From positions 1-18,464 of the forward strand of contig CAMLJY010000096.1 of NCBI GenBank assembly GCA_946480465.1: 18,464 nt of DNA, given 5' to 3'. The notes beneath the pieces are model-generated. The model was given only the letters and a program-made list of their open reading frames with translations, did no database searches and was not told the DNA's origin. This stretch comes from an uncultured Burkholderiales bacterium. GTDB lineage: Bacteria; Pseudomonadota; Gammaproteobacteria; Burkholderiales; Burkholderiaceae. The first letter of the stretch is position 1; the number at the start of each line of letters is the position of its first letter. A program made the position numbers and the translations under genes. This document shows positions 7,323 to 14,313 of the stretch, one piece after another.

Positions 7323-8981
7323 ATGCCCGAGACCCTCTCGCGCCGCCTTCAACGGACGGCGCTCGCATCACTGTGCGCGCTGGCCTGCACCGCCGCCGCC
7401 GCCGCGGCCGACCTGCCCCGGGTCGTCCAGCGCGACGGCCGCCATGCCCTCTTCGTCGATGGCGCGCCTTACCTGGTGCTGGGTGCGCAGGTGCACAACT
7501 CCAGCAACTACCCGAAGGCGCTGGAGAAGGTGTGGCCGGCGGTGAAGGACATCCACGCCAACACCGTGGAAGTGCCGATCGCGTGGGAGCAGGTGGAGCC
7601 GGTGGAGGGCCGCTTCGACTTCAGCTTCGTCGACACCCTGGTGCGCGAGGCGCGCCAGAACAAGGTGCGCCTGGTGCTGCTGTGGTTCGGCACCTGGAAG
7701 AACACCAGCCCGCAGTACACGCCGGCCTGGGTCAAGCTGAACAACCAGCGCTTCCCGCGCATGGTCGACCAGCAGGGCAAGACCACCTACTGCCTGTCGC
7801 CCTTCGGCGAGCACACGCTGGAAGCGGACAAGAAGGCCTTCGTGGCCCTGATGGCGCACCTGAAGAAGATCGACGAGCAGCAGCGCACGGTCATCATGGT
7901 CCAGGTGGAGAACGAGGTCGGCACCTTCGGCACGGTGCGCGACTTCGGCCCGAAGGCCCAGGCCGCCTTCGAGCGCGAGGTGCCCGCGGCGGTGCTGGCC
8001 CGCAAGAAGCCGCCCGTGCCGGGCGCGGCCTCGGGCTCGTGGAAGGCCGTCTACGGCGACTACGCGGACGAGTACTTCCACGCCTGGGCCATCGCGAGCT
8101 ACATCGAGCAGATCGCCCGCGCCGGCCGCGCGGCGTACGACCTGCCGATGACGGTGAATGCCTCCCTGCGCGATCCGCTGGCGCCCATCGCCCCCTGGAA
8201 GAGCGACTTCGCCAGCGGCGGTCCCGGCTATGACGCGATCGACATCTACAAGGCCGCCGCGCCCAGCGTCGACATCGTGGGGCCGGACGTCTACCACCCC
8301 GAGTCGGCCAAGGTCAGCGCGCACCTGGCGCAGTACCAGCGCCCGGACAACCCGCTGTTCGTGCCCGAGATCGGCAATGCCGAGCCTTTCGCGCGCTATG
8401 TCTACCAGGTGCTGGGCCGCGGCGCGATCGGCGTGGCCCCCTTCGGCATCGACTACTTCGACTATGCCAACTACCCCCTGGGCGCGCGCGTCAGCGACAA
8501 GACCGTGGTCGAACCCTTCGGCCGCATCTATGCCGCCTTCGCCCCCATGCAGCGGCTGTGGGCGCGCTGGGCCTTCGAGGGCCGCACCCACGGCGTGGCC
8601 AAGGGCGACGACCTGGGTGACCAGACCATCACGATGAAGGGCTGGAAGGCGCACGTCAGCTTCGACCAGTGGATGTTCGGCGAGCGCGAGTGGCCGGGCA
8701 ATGCCAAGGAAGCGCCGCCCCACGCGAAGAAGCTCAATGGCGGCGTCGCCGTCGCGCAGATCGGCGACGACGAGTTCGTGCTGGTGGGCCAGTTCGCCCG
8801 CGTCCGCCTGGACGATGCCGAAGGCAGCGGCCGCGCGCAGCTGGTCAGCGCCGAGCAGGGGCAGTTCGACGAACGCGGCCGCTGGGTGATGGAGCGGCGC
8901 TGGAACGGCGACCAGGTGGACTGGGGCCTGAACTTCACCGGCCAGCCCGTGGTGCTGAAGGTGAAGATGGGACGCTACTGA
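7323..8981 (+). CDS. Secreted GH35-type beta-galactosidase (with C-terminal DUF5597-like domain)
   Basis: This is a 552-residue exported glycosidase expected to release terminal beta-D-galactose. The first 29 residues form a Sec signal peptide (basic SRRLQR, a hydrophobic stretch, then alanines before DLP); the cysteines do not sit in a good lipobox. The TIM barrel follows ([28 protein letters not shown]), with acid/base E198 in QVENEVG and nucleophile E349 in FVPEIGN. The C-terminal 150 residues look like the beta-sandwich of the GH35 subgroup that includes the Cellvibrio xyloglucan beta-galactosidase. The ATG at 7323 is preferred because the signal peptide begins there; an upstream GTG at 7224 would add a non-signal leader over the operator. 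It opens a seven-gene run that ends at 18413. The xyloglucan galactose side chain is a likely substrate by family and context; activity on other galactosides is possible. Confidence 0.87.
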   Translation: MPETLSRRLQRTALASLCALACTAAAAAADLPRVVQRDGRHALFVDGAPYLVLGAQVHNSSNYPKALEKVWPAVKDIHANTVEVPIAWEQVEPVEGRFDFSFVDTLVREARQNKVRLVLLWFGTWKNTSPQYTPAWVKLNNQRFPRMVDQQGKTTYCLSPFGEHTLEADKKAFVALMAHLKKIDEQQRTVIMVQVENEVGTFGTVRDFGPKAQAAFEREVPAAVLARKKPPVPGAASGSWKAVYGDYADEYFHAWAIASYIEQIARAGRAAYDLPMTVNASLRDPLAPIAPWKSDFASGGPGYDAIDIYKAAAPSVDIVGPDVYHPESAKVSAHLAQYQRPDNPLFVPEIGNAEPFARYVYQVLGRGAIGVAPFGIDYFDYANYPLGARVSDKTVVEPFGRIYAAFAPMQRLWARWAFEGRTHGVAKGDDLGDQTITMKGWKAHVSFDQWMFGEREWPGNAKEAPPHAKKLNGGVAVAQIGDDEFVLVGQFARVRLDDAEGSGRAQLVSAEQGQFDERGRWVMERRWNGDQVDWGLNFTGQPVVLKVKMGRY

Positions 8982-9007
8982 CACGCCGCACGCCGCACCA
9001 CAGAACC

Positions 9008-10375
9008 ATGAAACGACTGCAAACCGTGCTGACCCTGTCCTTCGCCGCCTGGACCGGCCTGGCCGCGGCCCAGGGCGGGTCCGGCCAGCCGGGCGGTGGC
9101 GACCTCGTGCTGCTGCCGGCGCCGGCCGATGCCTGGCGCACGCTCGTCGGCCACTGGGAACGGCGCGTCGAGCTGGCCGGCAGCACGGTGGGCCACTGGG
9201 AGACCCGTTCGGAACTGGCCGGCTCCAGCGCGGTGGTGCCGCTGCCGGGTGGGGGCACGGGTCCGCGGCCCTACGTGGCCGGCAGCGCCGCCGGCCCCGC
9301 GGGTGCGCGCCATGCCGTGTCGCTGGAGTGGAAGGACACCTGGTTCTCCACGCTGCGCCTGGAAAGCCGCAGCCCGCTGGACCTGCGCCCTTTCGCCGGC
9401 GGCATGCTGGAGATGGACTTGCACGTCGACGACCTGGCCCAGGGCGGCCTGCGGGTGAAGGTGGCCTGTGGCGAGGGCTGCGAGCGCAGCGTCTCGCTGC
9501 TGGAGCCTGCGCGTGGCTTCGCCGGCAGGGGCTGGCAGCACGTGTCGCTGGCGATGAGCTGCTTTCTCCGCGAAGGGGGCGACTTCTCGCGGGTGACGCT
9601 GCCCTTCGCGCTCGAAGGCGGCGGCAGCGGCCGCGTCAGCGTGGCCAACGTGCGGCTCACGCGCATCGGCGGGCCGGGCCTGGCCTGCCCGGACCACCGC
9701 ACCGAGTCGGTCACGCCGGCGATGCTCGCCGAATCCTGGTCGCTGGACTGGTGGCTGCCGCGCCATGAGCAGAAGCGGCAGGAAGCGCGCGACCTGCTTG
9801 CCGCGGGCAAGGCGCCACGCCTGGTCTTCATCGGCGACTCCATCACCCAGGGCTGGGAGAAGGAGGGGCGCGAGGTCTGGGCCGCTCATTTCGCGCGCTA
9901 CGACGCCCTCAACCTCGGCTTCGGCGGCGACCGCACCGAGAACGTGCTGTGGCGCCTGCAGCACGGTGCGCTGGACGGCCTGTCGCCCCGGGCCGTGGTG
10001 CTGATGATCGGCACCAACAACACCGGCCACCGGGCCGAGAACCCGGAGACCACGGCCGCCGGCATCCGGCGCCTGGTCGACGAGATCCGGCAACGGCTGC
10101 CCCAGGCCCAGGTGCTGCTGCTGGGCGTGTTCCCGCGCGAGGAACGGCCCGACGGCCACCTGCGCCGCATCAACGAACGCGTGAACCAGCTCATCCGCGG
10201 CTTCGCCGACGGCCGCCACGTGCATTTCGCCAACCTCGACACGGCATTCACCCAGCCCGACGGCTCCCTGTCGCGCGAGGTGATGCCCGACCTGCTGCAC
10301 CTGTCCCCGCAGGGCTACGCCCTGTGGCAACGCGCGATGGACCCGGTGCTCACCCCGCTGCTGAACCGACCCTGA
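9008..10375 (+). CDS. Secreted SGNH/GDSL esterase with N-terminal ExoP-like beta-sandwich domain
   Basis: This 455-residue protein is probably a carbohydrate O-acetylesterase. Residues 1-21 are a Sec signal peptide ending AAA-QGG. Residues 45-220 resemble the C-terminal sandwich of ExoP-type beta-glucosidases (CGEGC, GWQHVSLAMSCF, DFSRVTLPFAL, SVANVRL). The catalytic SGNH domain begins near 270: nucleophile S278 in FIGDSITQGW, G306 in GFGGDRTENV, N338 in IGTNNTGH, and D428/H431 in MPDLLHLS. That domain resembles platelet-activating-factor acetylhydrolase-type SGNH enzymes. The N-terminal domain contains an imperfect 14-residue tandem duplication (residues 47-74). The gene starts 26 bases after the GH35 stop, and its own stop shares a base with the GH1 start (TGATG). 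Removing acetyl groups from xyloglucan galactose is a reasonable role, inferred from context only; a xylan or other acetylesterase role is not excluded. Confidence 0.85.
   Translation: MKRLQTVLTLSFAAWTGLAAAQGGSGQPGGGDLVLLPAPADAWRTLVGHWERRVELAGSTVGHWETRSELAGSSAVVPLPGGGTGPRPYVAGSAAGPAGARHAVSLEWKDTWFSTLRLESRSPLDLRPFAGGMLEMDLHVDDLAQGGLRVKVACGEGCERSVSLLEPARGFAGRGWQHVSLAMSCFLREGGDFSRVTLPFALEGGGSGRVSVANVRLTRIGGPGLACPDHRTESVTPAMLAESWSLDWWLPRHEQKRQEARDLLAAGKAPRLVFIGDSITQGWEKEGREVWAAHFARYDALNLGFGGDRTENVLWRLQHGALDGLSPRAVVLMIGTNNTGHRAENPETTAAGIRRLVDEIRQRLPQAQVLLLGVFPREERPDGHLRRINERVNQLIRGFADGRHVHFANLDTAFTQPDGSLSREVMPDLLHLSPQGYALWQRAMDPVLTPLLNRP
9146..9229 (+). repeat. In-frame 42-bp tandem duplication inside the SGNH esterase gene
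   Basis: Residues 47-60 (VGHWERRVELAGST) and 61-74 (VGHWETRSELAGSS) are adjacent direct repeats. The two 42-base units agree at 28 positions, so the event is not recent. It duplicates what appears to be the first strand of the N-terminal sandwich domain. Confidence 0.85.
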
Positions 10376-11733
10376 TGAACCCGCTGACCTACGCCTCGCC
10401 GTTCCCGTCCACCTTCGTCTTCGGCGCCGCGGCCGCCGCCGCGCAGATCGAAGGCGCCGCCTTCGAGGACGGCAAGGGCCCCTCGATCTGGGACCACTTC
10501 GCCCGCACGCCGGGCAAGGTGGCCGGCGGCGACACGCTGGACGTTGCCTGCGACCACTACCACCGCTTCGACGAGGACTTCGCGCTGATGGCCTCGCTCG
10601 GTATCCGGCACTACCGCCTGTCCATCGCCTGGCCACGCATCTTCCCCAACGGCGACGGTGAGCTGAACCCCGCCGGCCTCGAGTTCTACCGGCGGCTGCT
10701 CGCCAGCATGGCCCGCCACGGCATCACGCCCTGGGTGACGCTGTTCCACTGGGACCTGCCCCAGGCGCTGGAGGAGCGCGGGGGCTGGACCTCGCGCGCC
10801 ACGGTCGAAGCCTTCGTGCGTTATGCCGAGACGGTGGTCAAGGCCCTGGCCCCGCAGGTGCAGCACTGGATCACGCTGAACGAGATCCGCTGCTTCACCT
10901 GGCTGGCCTATGGCGTGGGCAACAAGGCGCCGGGCCGGCGCGAGAGCGACGCGGTGGTGAACCAGACCATCCACCACGCCCTGCTGGCCCACGGGCATGC
11001 CGTGAAGGCGGTGCGTGAATTCGGCGGCCCGAACGCCCGCGTGGGCCTGACCGACAACTGCGACGTCAGCGTGCCCGTGACCGAGACGCCGCAGGACATC
11101 GCCGCCGCCCAGGCCTGGTTCCTCGACAAGAACGCGCACATCCTGGGCGCCATCCATGGCCAGGGTTATTCGCGCGCCTACCTCGACCGGGTGGGCGCGG
11201 CCGCGCCGCGGGTCCAGGCCGGCGATTTCGACCTCATCGGCCTGCCCACCGACTTCCTCGGCCTCAACGTCTACACCGCCACCTACGTGCGCGCCGGCCG
11301 CCGCGGCGCGGCCTACGAGGCGCTGGCGCTGCCGGCCAACTACCCGCGCGCGGACAGCCCCTGGCTCAACTTGGTGCCGCAGGCCATGTACTGGGCACCG
11401 CGCATGTGCCACGAGCTGTACGGCCACCGCTCCATCTTCATCACCGAGAACGGCTGCGGCTACAACCAGGAGCCGGTGGTGGATGGCGAGGTGCTGGACC
11501 TGCACCGCCGCGACTACCTGCGCGGCCACCTGCGCGAGATGCACCGCGCCATCGCCGACGGCGTGCCGGTGGACGGCTACTTCCTGTGGTCCTTCATCGA
11601 CAATTTCGAGTGGGAGGACGGCTACGAGCGGCGTTTCGGCATCGTGCACTGCGATTTCGAGACCCAGGTGCGCACCCCCAAGCTGTCCGCGCGCTACTAC
11701 GCCGACGTGATCCGCACGCGGCGCATCATCTAG
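10375..11733 (+). CDS. GH1 beta-glucosidase
   Basis: This 452-residue family 1 glycoside hydrolase should release glucose (or a related sugar) from the non-reducing end of beta-linked oligosaccharides by a retaining mechanism. Family features include the N-terminal FVFGAAAAAAQIEGA segment, HYHRFDEDFALMASLGIRHYR, FHWDLPQALE, acid/base E170 and nucleophile E358 in FITENG. The acid/base motif reads TLNEI rather than the usual TxNEP. There is no signal peptide, so it is cytoplasmic, unlike the neighbouring exported enzymes. The ATG at 10375 overlaps the esterase stop by one base, indicating coupled translation. It would act after import by the GPH symporter encoded two genes downstream. Cellobiose-like or deprotected xyloglucan oligomers are plausible substrates; the exact aglycone preference cannot be read from the sequence. 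Confidence 0.94.
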   Translation: MNPLTYASPFPSTFVFGAAAAAAQIEGAAFEDGKGPSIWDHFARTPGKVAGGDTLDVACDHYHRFDEDFALMASLGIRHYRLSIAWPRIFPNGDGELNPAGLEFYRRLLASMARHGITPWVTLFHWDLPQALEERGGWTSRATVEAFVRYAETVVKALAPQVQHWITLNEIRCFTWLAYGVGNKAPGRRESDAVVNQTIHHALLAHGHAVKAVREFGGPNARVGLTDNCDVSVPVTETPQDIAAAQAWFLDKNAHILGAIHGQGYSRAYLDRVGAAAPRVQAGDFDLIGLPTDFLGLNVYTATYVRAGRRGAAYEALALPANYPRADSPWLNLVPQAMYWAPRMCHELYGHRSIFITENGCGYNQEPVVDGEVLDLHRRDYLRGHLREMHRAIADGVPVDGYFLWSFIDNFEWEDGYERRFGIVHCDFETQVRTPKLSARYYADVIRTRRII

Positions 11734-11745
11734 GCATCGAAAGAC

Positions 11746-12834
11746 GTGGCCACCAGCATCAAGCCCCGCAAGACCCGCCGCGCCGCGACGCTGGCCGACG
11801 TCGGCCGCGAAGCCGGCGTGTCGGCGATGGCGGCTTCCGCCGTGCTCAACGGCGCGAAGACCTCCACCCGCATCTCGCAGGAAACGCGGGCGCGCGTGCT
11901 GGCCGCCGCCGAGAAGCTGCGCTACCGCCCGAACGCCACGGCGCGCGGGCTGGCCGACCGGCGCATGAACACGCTGGGCGTGGCCGCCACGCTGGTGGGC
12001 GACGAGCCCAACCAGTACTTCCTGGAAGTCTTCAACGGCATCATCCACGGCGCCGCCGAAGCCGGGCAGACCACCACGGTCTTCACGCTCGGTTCATGGG
12101 ACGAGGCCCGCGAGCGCATCCCCGCGTTCTGCGACGGCCGCATCGACGGCCTGGTGCTGCTGGCGCCGCTGCTCGAGGCCGACGCCGCCGAGTGGCTGCC
12201 CGAGCACACGCCGGTGGTGGCGGTGCATGCGAACCACGCGATCGCCGGCGTCGTGAACCTCGAGTCCGACGAGGAGGCGGGCGCCTTCGCGATGGTCAGC
12301 CGGCTGATCGAGTCCGGCCATCGCCGCATCCTGCACGTGGGCGGTCCCGAAGGCACGCTGGGCGCGGACCGGCGCGTGCTCGGCTACCGGCGTGCCCACG
12401 CGGCCGCGGGCCTGGTGCCGCCGCCGGACCACGTGCTGCGCGCCGGCTTCAGTGCCGAGGACGCCCGCCGCGCGCTCGAGGACTGGCTGCGCCGGCACCG
12501 CGGCGAGGAGCTGCCGCAGGCCGTGTTCGCGGTCAGCGATGCCGTTGCGCTGGGCTGCATCGACGTCCTGCTGGCGCGCGGGCTGCGCGTGCCGGCGGAC
12601 GTGTCCGTCACCGGCTTCGACGACACCGTGCTCGCGCGCGCGGCACGCCTGGCCACGGTGCGCCAGCCGCTGCGCGAGCTGGGCCGGCGTGCGGTGGCGG
12701 TGCTGATGTCCCGCATCGAGGCCCGCCTGAACGACGCCGCCGCACGCGGCCCGACGAACATCGTGCTGCCCACCGAACTGGTGGCCGGCGCCACGCTGGC
12801 GGCTCCCCGCGCCGCTTCCCTGCCCATTGCCTGA
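11746..12834 (+). CDS. LacI-family transcriptional regulator (copy 2)
   Basis: This is a 362-residue LacI/GalR regulator. The helix-turn-helix lies at about residues 13-36 (ATLADVGREAGVSAMAASAVLNG), then the hinge YRPNATARGLA and the sugar-binding domain (VNLESDEEAG, HRRILHVGG, VTGFDDTVLA, TVRQPLRELG). It parallels the protein at 36-1154 along its whole length. The recognition helix differs from copy 1 at two specificity positions (A and A here, E and S there), so the two may bind related but distinct operators. The start is GTG, 12 bases after the GH1 stop, with only a weak purine run before it; no ATG exists ahead of the helix-turn-helix. Being inside the operon it may regulate, through the GTGAAGCGTTCAC site ahead of GH35, it would be autoregulated; this is inference. 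Confidence 0.94.
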   Translation: MATSIKPRKTRRAATLADVGREAGVSAMAASAVLNGAKTSTRISQETRARVLAAAEKLRYRPNATARGLADRRMNTLGVAATLVGDEPNQYFLEVFNGIIHGAAEAGQTTTVFTLGSWDEARERIPAFCDGRIDGLVLLAPLLEADAAEWLPEHTPVVAVHANHAIAGVVNLESDEEAGAFAMVSRLIESGHRRILHVGGPEGTLGADRRVLGYRRAHAAAGLVPPPDHVLRAGFSAEDARRALEDWLRRHRGEELPQAVFAVSDAVALGCIDVLLARGLRVPADVSVTGFDDTVLARAARLATVRQPLRELGRRAVAVLMSRIEARLNDAAARGPTNIVLPTELVAGATLAAPRAASLPIA

Positions 12835-12844
12835 AGGCCGCCCG

Positions 12845-14263
12845 ATGCTGATGCCCACCCACCCCGCCGCCGATCGCGTGCCCCTGCGCCAGAAGGTCGG
12901 CTACGGCCTGGGTTCCTTCCTCGACATGTGGGGGCATTGGCTCTACTCGTCGTTCGCCAACCTGGTCTTCAACATCTTCCTGGGCGTCGCCCCCGGGCTC
13001 ATCTCGACGGCGATGATGGTGAAGACGCTGATGGATGCCGCCTCGGACGCCGCCTTCGGCTGGCTGTCCGACAACACCCGCACGCGCTGGGGCCGGCGGC
13101 GGCCGTTCATGCTGGTGGGCGGCGTGCTGGCCGGCGTGGGGCTGCCGCTGCTGTTCGCCGTCGGCCGCGACTGGACGCAGACGCAGTACTTCATCTTCAT
13201 GCTGGTGTCGCTGCTGATCTACGCGCCGGTGATGAGCTGCTTCAACATGCCGTGGGTGAGCCTGGGCTCGGAGATGACGCCCGACTACCACGACCGCACG
13301 GCCGTCTTCCAGATCAAGAACGCGATCCAGAAGCTGCCCGAGCTGGCGATGTTCTTCGCCGCGCAGTTCGCGACGCTCTCGATCTTCAACGGCGCCGACG
13401 GCAAGCCGGACATCCTGACCGGCGCGCAGGTCTACACCTCCATCCTCGGCGCCATCATGGTGGCGGTGTCGCTGGCGATGTTCCTGCTGGTGCGCGAGCG
13501 CTACTACGAGAAGGTGGTGGTGACCCAGACCGCCAAGGTGCCCTTCCGCGACACGCTGTACCGCACGCTGAAGAACAAGCCCTTCCGCGTGCTGCTGGGC
13601 TCGATGCTGGCCTACAGCATGGCCACCGCGATGGTCGGCACGCTGGGCTTCTACCTGACCGTCTACTACGTCTGCAAGGGCGACGTGGCGATGGGCGCGC
13701 GCTGGAACTCGGCGATGGGCCTGTCCGGCATGGCCTTCGGGTTCGCCGGCATCTTCTTCTTCGGCACCATCGCCAAGCGCTACGGCAAGCGGGCCGGGAT
13801 GATGGCGGTGCTGGCCGGCGCCATCGCCGCCTTCATCGGCGACTGGTGGTTCTACAACCCCGAGCTGCCGTTCCTGCAGCTCTTCGCCTCGGGCTGCGTG
13901 GCCTTCACCGGAGCCGGCTTCTGGACCATCTACGGCTCGATGCTGGCCGACGTGGTCGACCACGACGAGCTGCAGACCGAACAGCGCCGCGAGGGCTCGT
14001 TCGCCGCCTGCCAGTCGTGGATCTCGCGTGCCGGCATCGCGGTGGGCAGTGGCGCTTCCGGCTGGATCCTGCAGTCCACCGGCTTCGTTTCCCAGGCCGC
14101 GGTGCAGAGCGAGAACGTGCTGTTCGTGATGCGGCTGCTGATGTCCGGCGTGCCGGTGGCGGGCCTGCTGGTCGCGCTGTTCCTGGTCTCGCGCTTCCGG
14201 CTCGACGAGCGCCGCGTGCAGGAGATCCGCCTGCAACTCGAAGCGCGGCGCGGCGCGGTGTGA
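12845..14263 (+). CDS. GPH-family (MelB/XylP-like) sugar:cation symporter, MFS superfamily
   Basis: This 472-residue inner-membrane protein has about 12 hydrophobic segments and belongs to the glycoside-pentoside-hexuronide:cation symporters. The signature lies at residues 64-90: acidic residues D64 and D68 in MDAASD, spaced like the cation-site pair D55/D59 of the melibiose carrier MelB, followed by SDNTRTRWGRRRPF in the loop after helix 2. The second half carries a related DVVDHDELQTEQRREG segment typical of the family. The ATG at 12845 has GAAGG seven bases upstream; a second ATG follows two codons later. The gene begins 10 bases after LacI copy 2. It probably imports the oligosaccharide trimmed by the exported enzymes. 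XylP, an isoprimeverose carrier of lactobacilli, is in the same family, which fits a xyloglucan product, but the substrate is not proven here. Confidence 0.92.
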   Translation: MLMPTHPAADRVPLRQKVGYGLGSFLDMWGHWLYSSFANLVFNIFLGVAPGLISTAMMVKTLMDAASDAAFGWLSDNTRTRWGRRRPFMLVGGVLAGVGLPLLFAVGRDWTQTQYFIFMLVSLLIYAPVMSCFNMPWVSLGSEMTPDYHDRTAVFQIKNAIQKLPELAMFFAAQFATLSIFNGADGKPDILTGAQVYTSILGAIMVAVSLAMFLLVRERYYEKVVVTQTAKVPFRDTLYRTLKNKPFRVLLGSMLAYSMATAMVGTLGFYLTVYYVCKGDVAMGARWNSAMGLSGMAFGFAGIFFFGTIAKRYGKRAGMMAVLAGAIAAFIGDWWFYNPELPFLQLFASGCVAFTGAGFWTIYGSMLADVVDHDELQTEQRREGSFAACQSWISRAGIAVGSGASGWILQSTGFVSQAAVQSENVLFVMRLLMSGVPVAGLLVALFLVSRFRLDERRVQEIRLQLEARRGAV

Positions 14264-14313
14264 ACCTGGCGCCGCGCCGGTTCCCGCGGCGCCCTTGAGG
14301 ACGAGTTTTCGAG

